DNA of 42,434 nt from Burkholderiaceae bacterium (GTDB taxonomy: Bacteria; Pseudomonadota; Gammaproteobacteria; Burkholderiales; Burkholderiaceae_C). The stretch is taken from assembly GCA_016790515.1 (NCBI GenBank), contig JAEUOY010000087.1:1-42434 (forward strand), given 5' to 3'. The translations under genes and the position numbers were made by a program. This document shows positions 1 through 8,021 of this stretch, one piece after another; within the stretch, counting starts at the first letter, position 1; every line of letters begins with the position of its first letter. The notes under the pieces were generated by a model. The model was not told the origin of the DNA and did no database searches. It worked only from the letters and a program-made list of their open reading frames with translations.

Positions 1-1959
1 CGCCACGCCGACGTCGGCGCGCGCGAGCGCCGGCGCGTCGTTGACGCCGTCACCGGTCATGGCCACCACCTCGCCGCGCGCTTGCAGCGCCTCGACGATG
101 CGCAGCTTCTGCGCCGGCTGCACGCGGGCGAAGACGGCGACCCCTGGCAGTTCGTCGCGCAGCTCGGCCTCGCCCATGTGTTCGAGTTCGGGGCCGTCCA
201 CGGCTCGATCGCCATCGCGCGCGATGCCGAGTTCGCGCGCGATCGCCAGGCCGGTCAGCTTGTGGTCGCCCGTCACCATGATGGGGCGGATGCCGGCGGC
301 GCGGCAGTCGGCAACCGAGAGCTTGACCTCCTCGCGCGGCGGGTCGATCTGGCCGACGAGGCCGAGCAGGCGCGCGCGTCCGGCCAGGGCATCGAAGCCG
401 GCGGCCGGATCGAGCGCGTCGTCGTCCACGGTGGCGAAGGCCAGAACGCGCAGCGCCTGCGTGGCCATGTGCTCGGCAGCGTCCCGCGCCGCCTGCAGCG
501 CCGCGGCGTCTGCGCCCGCGCACAGGCGCAGCACGGCCTCGGGGGCGCCCTTGATCCACACGCGGCGCGGTGTGCCGGCCATGCGGTGCCGGGTGGCCAT
601 CAGCTTGGTGTCGCTGTCGAAGGGCAGTTCAGCCTCACGCGGCGCGTCCATGCGAAGGCCTTCGAGCACGAGGCCGGCCTTGCGTGCCAGCACGAGCAGG
701 GCTCCTTCAGTTGGGTCGCCCAGCACCGACCAGCCGACGCGTTCATCCTCGGGCGGCAGCAGCTGGGCGTCGTTGCACAGCGCCGCGGCCACGCACAGTT
801 CACGCACCGCCGGATCGGCACCGCTGGCAGGCCTCGCGTTGTCGGACATCTCGCCTTCGGGCGCGTAGCCAATGCCGGCGACGGCGATCGCGCGACCCCC
901 GGGCAGCCACAGCGCCACTGCCGTCATCTCGTTGCGGGTGAGGGTGCCGGTCTTGTCGCTGCAGATGACGGTGGTCGACCCCAGCGTCTCCACCGCCGAC
1001 AGCCGCCGGATGATCGCCCCCCGGTCGGCCATGCGTTGCATGCCCACCGCGAGCGCAATCGTCATCGCGACCGGCAGGCCCTCGGGCACCATCGAGACCA
1101 TCTGGCTGATGGCGACCATCAGCACCTCGGACAGCGGCAACTGGCGCCACAGGCCCAGCAGCACCACCAGCACGAACAGGCCCAGCGCCGCCACCACCAG
1201 AGCACGGCCGAACTGCTCGAGGCGCAGCTCCAGCGGCGTCTTCGGCTCCTCGGCGCGTTCGGTCAGCCCGGCAATGCGGCCCACTTCAGTGTGGATGCCG
1301 GTGGCGACGACGACCGCGCGTGCCCGCCCGGCGGTGACATGGGTGCCCGAATACACCATGCAGTGGCGGTCGGCCAGGCCGGTGGCCTCGGGCACCGGCA
1401 ACACCGACTTCGACACCGGCACCGACTCGCCGGTGAGCGCCGCTTCGGCCACCTGCAGCTGGGCCTCCTCGACCAGGCGCGCGTCGGCAGCCACCGCGTC
1501 GCCCGCGGCCAGCAGCACGGTGTCGCCCGGCACCAGCTCGCGTGCCTCGACGACGAGTTCGCCGCCATCGCGCTGCACCCGCACGTGCAGCGCTGACAGT
1601 CGCCGCAGGGCGGCCATCGAACGTTCGGCGCGGCCTTCCTGGAAGCTGCCGATCAGCGCGTTGACCAGCACCACCGCGAGGATGACCCCGGCATCGCCGT
1701 GATGCCCCAGCGCCACCGCGAGCACCGCGGCGACGAAGAGGATGTAGATGAGCGGGCTCTTGAACTGGCGCACGAAGGTGCGCCACAGGGGCTTGGGCGG
1801 CGCCTCGGGCAATTCGTTGGGTCCGTGCCGGGCCTGGGCGCTGCGCACCGCGGCTGCATCAAGGCCGCGCTGCGGGTCGAGTTCGAAGTGGCGCAGCAAC
1901 TGGTCGACCGGCAGGGCGTGCCAGACGGGGTCGGTGTCGTCGGTGCTCCTGTCCGCCAT
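1..1959 (-). CDS. Cation-transporting P-type ATPase (partial)
   Basis: This is the first 653 residues of a P2-type ATPase that pumps a cation across the inner membrane using ATP; the C-terminal membrane part lies beyond the window start. Visible in order: an N-terminal cation-ATPase domain (about 10-75), M1-M2 helices (about 65-105), the actuator motif TGES (176-179), PEGLP in M4 (292-296), the phosphorylation motif DKTGTLT with Asp335, KGAPE in the nucleotide domain and the hinge TGDGVNDAPAL near 635-645. PEGLP resembles calcium-type pumps rather than plant/fungal proton pumps, but the ion cannot be settled because M5-M6 are missing. The ATG at 1957-1959 follows a GGAG. It lies 57 bp after the Usp gene on the same strand, so both probably share the FNR-box promoter region. 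Confidence 0.93.
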   Translation of the reverse strand, partial: MADRSTDDTDPVWHALPVDQLLRHFELDPQRGLDAAAVRSAQARHGPNELPEAPPKPLWRTFVRQFKSPLIYILFVAAVLAVALGHHGDAGVILAVVLVNALIGSFQEGRAERSMAALRRLSALHVRVQRDGGELVVEARELVPGDTVLLAAGDAVAADARLVEEAQLQVAEAALTGESVPVSKSVLPVPEATGLADRHCMVYSGTHVTAGRARAVVVATGIHTEVGRIAGLTERAEEPKTPLELRLEQFGRALVVAALGLFVLVVLLGLWRQLPLSEVLMVAISQMVSMVPEGLPVAMTIALAVGMQRMADRGAIIRRLSAVETLGSTTVICSDKTGTLTRNEMTAVALWLPGGRAIAVAGIGYAPEGEMSDNARPASGADPAVRELCVAAALCNDAQLLPPEDERVGWSVLGDPTEGALLVLARKAGLVLEGLRMDAPREAELPFDSDTKLMATRHRMAGTPRRVWIKGAPEAVLRLCAGADAAALQAARDAAEHMATQALRVLAFATVDDDALDPAAGFDALAGRARLLGLVGQIDPPREEVKLSVADCRAAGIRPIMVTGDHKLTGLAIARELGIARDGDRAVDGPELEHMGEAELRDELPGVAVFARVQPAQKLRIVEALQARGEVVAMTGDGVNDAPALARADVGVA

Positions 1960-2016
1960 GCAGTTGTTCTCCGGGGGTGAACGAGACCGGGGTCGGTTGC
2001 GTGCAAGCCGCGTCTA

Positions 2017-2892
2017 TCAGGAGTCGCGTACGACCAGCGTGTCGCAGTCGAGCGTGTGCAGCAGGTTCTCTGCGGTGCTGCCCAGCAGCGCCCTGGCCAG
2101 GCCGCTGCGGCCTTGCGAACCCAGCACGACCAGATCCACCCCGGCGTTTGTGACGAAGTCGGGAAGCAGGGTCTCGGGGGTGCCGAACTCCAGCACGCGA
2201 TCCAGCGCGGCTTCGCTGGGTTTCGGAAGCTCGGCCTCGGTCACGTGGGAGGCGCACTGCTGGGCAACCGCAGCGCGCCACGAGTGGCTGGGCCCGGTAC
2301 CACTGGTCAGGGACGAGCCGGGCGGTATGTAGGCATGGAAGAGCGTCAGCCGAGCTCCCGTGAACCAGTGCGCAGCCAGGCGCAGAGCCTGCATCGCGGG
2401 CTCGGAGAAGTCGGTCGCGACGACCACGTGTCGATAGGCCCCTCGGGCGCGATTGCGCACATTCAGGACGGGCACGCGCGATCGCCTGACCAGGGTGTCG
2501 ACCGTGCTGCCCAGCTGGATGCGGTCCATTCGCGCGTCCTTGGCGATGCCGAGCACGACCAGGTCCGCGTTGTCGTCGGCCGCACTCTGCAGTACCGCAT
2601 CGGTCGTCGAGCCGACCACGACCCTCGACGTGGCAGCGATTCCTTCGGCTGCCAGGTCGGCGCGCAGGGCCCGCTCCAGCGTCTGCGACCAGGACTCCGG
2701 TCGGCGCCATGACGGCGCGCCGCTCGCGAGGCGGTCGCGCGCAGCCACTTCGGCAGCATGCACGACATGCACGACGGTCAGCTTGCCGTGCCAGGCCTGT
2801 GCGAGCTGGGCCGCCCGGGCCAGCGCGCGGTCGCACCGGGCGCTCAGATCGTTGGCCATGAAGATGCGTTGGGGCGGCGTGGTTTCGTTCAT
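2017..2892 (-). CDS. Universal stress protein, tandem UspA domains
   Basis: This is a 291-residue cytoplasmic protein with two UspA folds, linked in this family to survival under energy limitation or low oxygen. The first half has a degenerate nucleotide loop (GIAKDARMDRIQLGST). The second half has the full G-x2-G-x9-G-S/T pattern in GSQGRSGLARALLGST and ends in a typical VVRDS strand. I chose the ATG at 2890-2892 because GAGGAGACGACG precedes it; the frame stays open further upstream but without a ribosome site. It is the first gene of a likely operon with the P-type ATPase and faces a divergent Usp gene across a 354-bp region containing an FNR-like box. Confidence 0.92.
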   Translation of the reverse strand: MNETTPPQRIFMANDLSARCDRALARAAQLAQAWHGKLTVVHVVHAAEVAARDRLASGAPSWRRPESWSQTLERALRADLAAEGIAATSRVVVGSTTDAVLQSAADDNADLVVLGIAKDARMDRIQLGSTVDTLVRRSRVPVLNVRNRARGAYRHVVVATDFSEPAMQALRLAAHWFTGARLTLFHAYIPPGSSLTSGTGPSHSWRAAVAQQCASHVTEAELPKPSEAALDRVLEFGTPETLLPDFVTNAGVDLVVLGSQGRSGLARALLGSTAENLLHTLDCDTLVVRDS

Positions 2893-3246
2893 CGTCGTCT
2901 CCTCGTTGAGCGGGGCTGGTTTCGGCAGGTCAGTGGGGCGTGACGGATCGTCCTTGCCGCGTGCATTCACTGGAGCCCGAACCGGGCAACTCCAACTCGG
3001 ATCGGTTTCGGACCGCGTTACCACCGACGCTTGATCGACATGCCAGCGTGGTGGCTGGTTCCGGAGGTGACGTTGATGCGCATCAATGGCTGCAGCGGGC
3101 CGGCACGAGCGTGTCGCCGTCGACGAACTTGCTCTCCTATGGCGGCGGCCTCAATCGCAGGTTTTCTCGATGAATCAGGACCGAAGATTCGAAGGGTCGA
3201 CAAGCTGCTGCGGACCTACAGTCCACTTGCCGACGAGGGGTTTGCC
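2893..3246. other. Divergent intergenic region, two Usp genes
   Basis: This is 354 bp between divergent Usp start codons. It holds a perfect FNR/ANR-type palindrome at 3073-3086, about 187 bp from the leftward start and 167 bp from the rightward start. Short open frames cross it but none has a good ribosome site or a recognisable product. No clear sigma70 -35/-10 pair stands out; a weak TATGGC at 3139-3144 would place the box near -70 of a rightward start, a known class I FNR spacing. Confidence 0.6.
3073..3086. promoter_or_regulatory. FNR/ANR-type box TTGATGCGCATCAA
   Basis: The 14-bp sequence is a perfect inverted repeat matching TTGAT-N4-ATCAA, the consensus for oxygen-sensing FNR/ANR/DNR regulators. 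It sits between divergent stress genes (Usp plus P-type ATPase to the left, Usp to the right), the gene class controlled by such boxes in several beta- and gammaproteobacteria. Which direction it serves, or both, is inference. Confidence 0.8.
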
Positions 3247-4152
3247 ATGGCATCCGTTCGTGATCTGGTCGTTCACGTCAATGACGAGGTGGTGTCGCGC
3301 CATGCGTTCGAGCTGGCGACTTCTCTGGCTGCCGACCTGGGCGCCAGGTTGACGGCCGTGCTGGTCGCTGCGCCCGTCAACGCCGGCGTGGGCCTCAGTG
3401 CGGAGACAGCGTCGCTCGCGCAGCAACTGGCGCAGGCGCAGCGCACGACGCTGCTGGGCATCGGGGAGCGCCTTGCGGTGGGCGCCCGGCAGCGTCACGA
3501 CCTCGCCGTCGATGTGCGATGCGTCGATGGCGACCCGGTCGAGGTGCTCCAGTCCCATGCCCGCGCCGCGGATCTTCTGATCACGTCGCAACGCGATCCG
3601 GCTCGCGAAGGTGGGCTGTCGACCGGCCAGTCGGCGCGGCTGCTCGTCGGCGCGGCCTGCCCGGTGCTGACCGTCCCCTATGTCGGTCTGCCCGCCGCAG
3701 AGACCGTGTCCGGCGAGGCGGCTCCTCTGCGCCGAGCACTGGTGGCGTGGGCAGACACCCGTGAAAGTGCGCGCGCCCTGCGCGATGCGTTGCCGCTGCT
3801 GGCGCGCGCCTCGCATGTCGAACTGGTCAGCTTTTCCAAGGACGGTCAGAGCGACGGGTCATCGCAGCGTGCAGCGCTCGAGCGGGTGGTGACCTACCTT
3901 GCACGGCACGGCGTGCAGGCTCTTCCCATCGTGCTCACCCAGGCCGAAGCGTCGGTCGGCGAACGCATGCGTCGCGGCGGCGTGCCCGACGTGGCCGTGG
4001 CCGAAGCGCTGCTGTCCCACGCTGCCGACATGCACGCCGACTTCATCGTGATGGGCGGGTATGGCCACTCACGACTGTGGGAACTGGTCCTGGGGGGTGT
4101 CACCCGCACGATGCTCGAGACGATGACGGTTCCGGTGCTGATGTCGCATTGA
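3247..4152 (+). CDS. Universal stress protein, tandem UspA-like domains
   Basis: This is a 301-residue two-domain Usp-like protein. The N-terminal half starts MASVRDLVVHVND and lacks the classical nucleotide loop. The C-terminal half ends IVMGGYGHSRLWELVLGG, a modified G-x2-G-x9-G pattern with Thr following after a valine, so nucleotide binding is uncertain. The chosen ATG at 3247 follows GAGGGG at a good distance; the frame is open about 216 bp upstream but has no ribosome site there. It is transcribed away from the FNR box and ends 30 bp before the convergent NhaR-like gene. This type resembles Usps that accompany low-oxygen loci in Burkholderiales. Confidence 0.88.
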   Translation: MASVRDLVVHVNDEVVSRHAFELATSLAADLGARLTAVLVAAPVNAGVGLSAETASLAQQLAQAQRTTLLGIGERLAVGARQRHDLAVDVRCVDGDPVEVLQSHARAADLLITSQRDPAREGGLSTGQSARLLVGAACPVLTVPYVGLPAAETVSGEAAPLRRALVAWADTRESARALRDALPLLARASHVELVSFSKDGQSDGSSQRAALERVVTYLARHGVQALPIVLTQAEASVGERMRRGGVPDVAVAEALLSHAADMHADFIVMGGYGHSRLWELVLGGVTRTMLETMTVPVLMSH

Positions 4153-4182
4153 GCGCCTGCCGCCGACGCGTTGCACGCTGTG

Positions 4183-5136
4183 TCATGCCGGCGTTCGCCG
4201 CCGCGCAGCGCGGGGCCCGTTGGCACGTGCCGTGGACTGAAACAACTCGCCTCGCGCGGCGCGGGTGATGGCGAGCACGCAGCTGTGGGTGATGCGCCGC
4301 TCGACCGAGATGGCATAGAAGTGCTCCTCGACCCCATCGATCGTGCCGATGTGCTGGACCTGGTGCCGTGACTCGATCTCGTCGACCAGCACTTCCGGTG
4401 CCAGCAGGTAACCCACGCCCTGGCGGCCGAACTCCTGGGCCAGCGCGCTGTCGTCGAACTCGGCGACGATGCGCGGCCGCAGGCCCTGCGACTTGAACCA
4501 GGCGCGCAGCTGCTGCCCGACCGCGGAATCCTCGCCGGGCATCAGCAGCGGTGCGCCGTCCAGGCAATCAGGGAAGGGTCTGCGCGTTCTGGCCTTCAAG
4601 GCGCGCGCCGCGAAGACCCCAACGCGCGAGCTGCCGAGGAGGTGACTGAAGGCCTTCACGCTCACGGTGGATGGCAAGGGCACGTCCGCGATCACCAGGT
4701 CCAGCGTGTGCACGGCCAGTTCCGCCAGCAGGCGATCGAGCCGCCACTCCCGGCACACCATGCGCACCGGTTGTTCGACCGTCAACGCCGGTTCCACCAG
4801 CCGGTAGGCGATCGACTTGGGCACGGCGTCCGCGACGCCGATACGGAACTCCAGTGTCCTTCCGGCGCGGTGCTTCTCGCGCACCGCGGCTTCCAGCTCC
4901 GATCCCAGCGAGAAGATCTCCTTCGCATAGTTCAGGGCCAGCAGCCCGGTCTCGGTCAGCACCAGTCGACGCCCGACCTTCTCGAACAAGGGGCCACCGA
5001 GGCGGTCGCCGAGCAGCTGGATCTGCCCGCTGACAGTCTGCGGCGTCAGGTGCAGCTGCCGGCTGGCTGCTGCCACGCTGCCGGCCTCTGCCACCTGCAG
5101 GAAGTAGTGAAGGTGCTTGTAGTTCATCGCTGGCAT
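4183..5136 (-). CDS. nhaR: LysR-family transcriptional regulator, NhaR-like
   Basis: This is a 317-residue LysR-type regulator. The N-terminal winged helix-turn-helix reads NYKHLHYFLQVAEAGSVAAA and LTPQTVSGQI, close to the NhaR subgroup. The effector domain carries NhaR-like stretches such as RIGVADAVPKSI, LVIADVPLPS, LLMPGEDSAVG and IVAEFDDSALAQEFG. In E. coli NhaR responds to sodium and activates nhaA; here the neighbours are stress proteins and a P-type ATPase, so the target is more likely the divergent hibernation/Usp operon and perhaps the ATPase. Two starts are possible (ATG at 5136 or 5127), neither with a clear ribosome site. Inverted repeats sit just upstream at 5144-5173. Confidence 0.88.
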   Translation of the reverse strand: MPAMNYKHLHYFLQVAEAGSVAAASRQLHLTPQTVSGQIQLLGDRLGGPLFEKVGRRLVLTETGLLALNYAKEIFSLGSELEAAVREKHRAGRTLEFRIGVADAVPKSIAYRLVEPALTVEQPVRMVCREWRLDRLLAELAVHTLDLVIADVPLPSTVSVKAFSHLLGSSRVGVFAARALKARTRRPFPDCLDGAPLLMPGEDSAVGQQLRAWFKSQGLRPRIVAEFDDSALAQEFGRQGVGYLLAPEVLVDEIESRHQVQHIGTIDGVEEHFYAISVERRITHSCVLAITRAARGELFQSTARANGPRAARRRTPA

Positions 5137-5143
5137 CAGATTT

Positions 5144-5173
5144 ATTCGAGTGTCAGCACTCGATTAATCGAGT
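5144..5173. promoter_or_regulatory. Candidate LysR operator, three related half-sites
   Basis: Three copies of one octamer in alternating orientation occur here: ATTCGAGT (5144-5151), ACTCGATT and AATCGAGT. The last two form a perfect 16-bp palindrome, ACTCGATTAATCGAGT, at 5158-5173. The site begins 8 bp from the NhaR-like start codon and abuts a possible -35 box for the divergent operon, the usual place for a LysR activator and autorepressor site. Confidence 0.6.
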
Positions 5174-5201
5174 TTACGCGCGTGTGCGAGAGGCCTAGAG
5201 T
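5173..5201 (+). promoter_or_regulatory. Possible sigma70 promoter of hibernation/Usp operon
   Basis: TTTACG and TAGAGT are separated by 17 bp, immediately downstream of the LysR-like palindrome. A hairpin (5209-5228, AGCG-TTCA paired with TGAA-CGCT, one bulged A) would lie in the leader just before the GTG start. The hexamers are only moderate matches. Confidence 0.35.
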
Positions 5202-5243
5202 GATATTGAGCGTTCACGGTGAAACGCTAGAAGAGAACCCGAC

Positions 5244-5582
5244 GTGGACATCCGCTTCCAGAGTGAGAGGACCCCGGCCGATGTCGAACTTGCAGCGTAT
5301 GCGCGCAGGTGTCTGCTGCTTCGCCTGCAGCATCGCGACGACCGCGTGGACCACGTCGACGTCGAGCTGGTCGACGCCGCAGGCCGTGTGCCGCAACGAG
5401 ACAGCTACTGCATCGTGCGCATGAAGCTCCATGGATTGCCAGCGGCAACCGTTGTGGATGTCGGTGCGGACGTCCATTTCGCGATCGACCGCGCTGCCCA
5501 TCGCGCAGGTCGCCTGGCGGAGGAGCAGGTACGGCAGGCTGACAGTCCGCAACTTCCACAGACCGAGGCGGCGGCCACATGA
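5244..5582 (+). CDS. HPF/RaiA-like ribosome hibernation protein
   Basis: This is a 112-residue protein with the length and pattern of the S30EA/HPF fold: a first strand MDIRFQSER, a helix ADVELAAYARRCLLLRL, a strand VDHVDVELVDAAG, a strand YCIVRMKLHGLPAATVVDVG and a final helix VHFAIDRAAHRAGRLAEEQ. Proteins of this family bind the ribosome decoding centre and silence translation in starved cells. It is more divergent than housekeeping HPF, so a specialised stress paralogue is likely. Translation starts at GTG 5244 behind a weak AGAAGAG. Its stop overlaps the next start as ATGA, so it is translationally coupled to the following Usp gene. Confidence 0.68.
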   Translation: MDIRFQSERTPADVELAAYARRCLLLRLQHRDDRVDHVDVELVDAAGRVPQRDSYCIVRMKLHGLPAATVVDVGADVHFAIDRAAHRAGRLAEEQVRQADSPQLPQTEAAAT

Positions 5583-6505
5583 AGATCCTGATCCCCGTCG
5601 ACGGCAGCGATCAGTCCAATGCGGCGCTGGACTTCGTCGCCTCGCGTTCGACTCTCATCGGCAAAGATCCCGAAGTCCACTTGCTCAACGTGCAGCCGAC
5701 CCTGTCGGCGCGCGTGGTCCGAGCCATTGGCCGAGAAGAGGCAAAGGCCTACCAGCGTGCCCAGGCCGATGACGTGTTGCGCCCGGCCGTGGCGAGACTG
5801 AAGCGTGCGGACATTCCAGCGAAGGCCAGCTATGTCCTGGGCAGTCGCTCGGATGCGATCGGAGCCGTGGCCCTGCGCGGCGGAAGCGACCTGATTGTCA
5901 TGGGTTCTCGCGGCCACTCGGGGCTCAAAGGGCTCCTGTTCGGCTCCATGACGAATGCCGTTCTTGCTGGCTGCACCAAGCCGCTGCTCATCCTGCGCAA
6001 CGCCAGGGCACCTCAGCGGGACTCGCTCTCCGTGGGAATCGCCGTGGACGGCAGCCGCTACGGTCAGGCAGCCGTCCGTTGGGCGATCAAGCACCGCGAT
6101 CTGTTCGGTGCGCAGCCGCGTATCGAGTTGATCCATGTGATCGACAGCCAGCAGAGCGCACCACCGCCCATCGACGGCCTGGCCTACCGCGCGAAACCCG
6201 TCTACGCAGTGGCCGCGGACGGCCATGCGCTCGCACCACAATTTATCAAGGTCATGGCCGGCGCCCTGAAGCTCTTCACCAAGGCGGGCCTGCAGGCCAC
6301 GGCAGCTCCGCTGCTGGGGGCCCAGGCCGGTGATGCCATCGCCGCCTACGCGCGCAGGCGCCAGCTGGACGTCCTGGTCATGGGATCCCATGGCCAAGGG
6401 GCGTTCAAGTCGCTCGTACTGGGGTCGGTCGCCATGCGTGTGGCTGCGCGCAGCGACAAGCCGCTGCTGCTGATCCGCGACCCGCGGCATGCCGGCCGGA
6501 GCTGA
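5579..6505 (+). CDS. Universal stress protein, tandem UspA domains
   Basis: This is a 308-residue cytoplasmic protein of two complete UspA domains. Each has a P-loop-like end: GSRGHSGLKGLLFGS in the first half and GSHGQGAFKSLVLGS in the second, both fitting G-x2-G-x9-G-S/T, so both halves should bind ATP or AMP. The N-terminus MKILIPVDGS is typical. The start ATG overlaps the stop of the HPF-like gene by 4 bp. The next gene is a close tandem paralogue (MKVLIPVDGS, SNAALDF), pointing to local duplication. An insert of about 25 residues between the domains (PPPIDGLAYRAKPVYAVAADG) distinguishes this copy. Confidence 0.93.
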   Translation: MKILIPVDGSDQSNAALDFVASRSTLIGKDPEVHLLNVQPTLSARVVRAIGREEAKAYQRAQADDVLRPAVARLKRADIPAKASYVLGSRSDAIGAVALRGGSDLIVMGSRGHSGLKGLLFGSMTNAVLAGCTKPLLILRNARAPQRDSLSVGIAVDGSRYGQAAVRWAIKHRDLFGAQPRIELIHVIDSQQSAPPPIDGLAYRAKPVYAVAADGHALAPQFIKVMAGALKLFTKAGLQATAAPLLGAQAGDAIAAYARRRQLDVLVMGSHGQGAFKSLVLGSVAMRVAARSDKPLLLIRDPRHAGRS

Positions 6506-6560
6506 TGCCGATGCGCAGGCCCGCTCGGTGCGAAGGCGACAGCCGTTTCCAGGAGCCCAG

Positions 6561-7415
6561 ATGAAAGTGCTGATTCCCGTCGACGGCAGCGTCAGCAGCA
6601 ACGCCGCACTCGACTTCATCACCGCCCGCGCTGCCTGCCTCGGCGCTCGCCCGGAGTTGCGGCTGCTCAATGTCCAGTTTCCCATCCCGCCCCGTGCAGC
6701 GCGAGCCGCGGGGCGCGAGCTGGTGCGCAGCTATCACCAGACCGAGGCCAAGGCGGTGCTCGACCCGGCGCGGAAGTGTCTGGCCGATGCAGGACTCAAG
6801 GCCAAGGCGCAGCACGTTGTCGGCAGCCCGGCCGAGGTGGTCAGCCGCACGGCCACGCAGGGCCACGCCGATCTGGTGGTGATGGGTTCGCGCGGGCAGA
6901 CGGCGCTGAAGGGGCTGCTGTTCGGCTCGGTCACCCAGGCAGTACTGGCCTCCAGCACGGCACCCCTGCTGGTGGTGCGAGAGGGGGCGACACCGCGCGC
7001 CGCGTCCCTCCGCGTGGTGATTGCCGTCGATGGCAGCCGCCACGGGCTGGCGGCCGTGCGGGCGGCGCTGGCGCTGCGGGAGGTGTTCGGCCCTGCGCCG
7101 CAGTTCCGGCTCTTGCACGTGGTGGACGGGCAGTCCGACGTGGCCAACCTCGACGCGGCCACCGCCCCGGCACTCGCGCTGTTCTCCAAGGCCAAGGTCG
7201 AGGCTGAAATGGTGCGGCTCGAGGGGCGCAACGCCGGCGATGTGATCGTGGAGTACCTGGCATCGCACCCGGCGGACCTGCTGGTGATGGGGTCACATGG
7301 GCGGGGTGCGTTCAAGGCCGTGCTGCTGGGCTCGGTGGCCACGCGTGTGGCGGCGCGCTGCAAGCTGCCGCTTCTGATCGCCCGGCCCCGTCGCCGAGGT
7401 CGACACGTGTCATGA
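6561..7415 (+). CDS. Universal stress protein, tandem UspA domains
   Basis: This is a 284-residue double UspA protein, paralogous to the preceding gene. The nucleotide-binding loops are GSRGQTALKGLLFGS and GSHGRGAFKAVLLGS. I use the ATG at 6561 because AGGAG lies 5 bp upstream; an earlier in-frame start would add 24 unrelated residues. It lies 55 bp after the upstream Usp and 12 bp before the TerB-like gene, so a four-gene operon with the HPF-like gene is likely. The C-terminus is rich in Arg (RPRRRGRHVS). Confidence 0.93.
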   Translation: MKVLIPVDGSVSSNAALDFITARAACLGARPELRLLNVQFPIPPRAARAAGRELVRSYHQTEAKAVLDPARKCLADAGLKAKAQHVVGSPAEVVSRTATQGHADLVVMGSRGQTALKGLLFGSVTQAVLASSTAPLLVVREGATPRAASLRVVIAVDGSRHGLAAVRAALALREVFGPAPQFRLLHVVDGQSDVANLDAATAPALALFSKAKVEAEMVRLEGRNAGDVIVEYLASHPADLLVMGSHGRGAFKAVLLGSVATRVAARCKLPLLIARPRRRGRHVS

Positions 7416-7427
7416 GGAGGAGAGACG

Positions 7428-7853
7428 ATGTCGCCTTCTATGCAGGCACCTGACGAGGTCTTGGCGCGTGCGCTGGCCATGATCGTCGCTGCCAACGGGC
7501 GAATCGACGCGCGAGAACTCGGCGCGCTCGACGAACTCCAGGCGTTCCGGCGAATCGGCGTGAGCCGCGAGCGCTTCGTCGCCATCGCCCGTACCTGCGT
7601 GGCCGATGTCGGGGCTCATCTCGGTGATCGCTCGTGGCTTTGCGCTGACCATCTCACCTACATCGACGCACTGCTCGATGCGGTTCCGGAAAGGACCGCC
7701 AGGATGCTCGTCTGCCGCCTGGCCGCCGCAGTCATCACCGCTGATGGATGCGTGACGCAGGACGAGCGGCTGGTCTACGCACACGCTCTGGCGCGCTGGC
7801 GCATCAACCAGTCCGACGTGACGCAGGCCATCCTCGACGATCGCATGCAATGA
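7428..7853 (+). CDS. TerB-like small helical protein
   Basis: This is a 141-residue all-helical protein with two acidic repeats of the TerB/DjlA-N type: AANGRIDARELGALDEL near the start and TADGCVTQDERLVYAHALA near the end. The TerB family occurs in tellurite-resistance and membrane-stress loci, where acidic residues may bind metal; the molecular role is not known. The ribosome site is strong (GAGGAGGAGAGACG before ATG). It follows the Usp gene by 12 bp, so it should be the last gene of the stress operon. No membrane segment or signal peptide is seen. Confidence 0.62.
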   Translation: MSPSMQAPDEVLARALAMIVAANGRIDARELGALDELQAFRRIGVSRERFVAIARTCVADVGAHLGDRSWLCADHLTYIDALLDAVPERTARMLVCRLAAAVITADGCVTQDERLVYAHALARWRINQSDVTQAILDDRMQ

Positions 7854-7953
7854 ACGCCGAGTCGCGCAAGTCCGGGCAGGATCCCGGTCGCCACACCTGT
7901 CCGATGGCCCGTCGTCGGCTGAACACATCGTCCGACCCATGAACCCGCCTGGC

Positions 7954-7967
7954 GTGGTTGCAACCAC
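7954..7967. promoter_or_regulatory. Perfect palindrome GTGGTTGCAACCAC
   Basis: This 14-bp perfect inverted repeat lies in the 168-bp gap before the Bax-inhibitor-1 gene, 55 bp upstream of its ATG. It could be an operator for that gene. No adjacent -35/-10 pair was convincing. Confidence 0.35.
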
Positions 7968-8021
7968 CGGGACGCAGTTCGCTTTCCGACACCTCCATCG
8001 CATCTCTTCACAGGACAACCC

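Noticed and set aside
82-1596. A 504-residue open frame on the plus strand
   Set aside because: It is antisense to the P-type ATPase, whose frame contains TGES, DKTGTLT and TGDGVNDAPAL.
3032-3045. A second possible FNR half-site TTGATCGACATG
   Set aside because: Only the left half matches; the right half lacks ATCAA.
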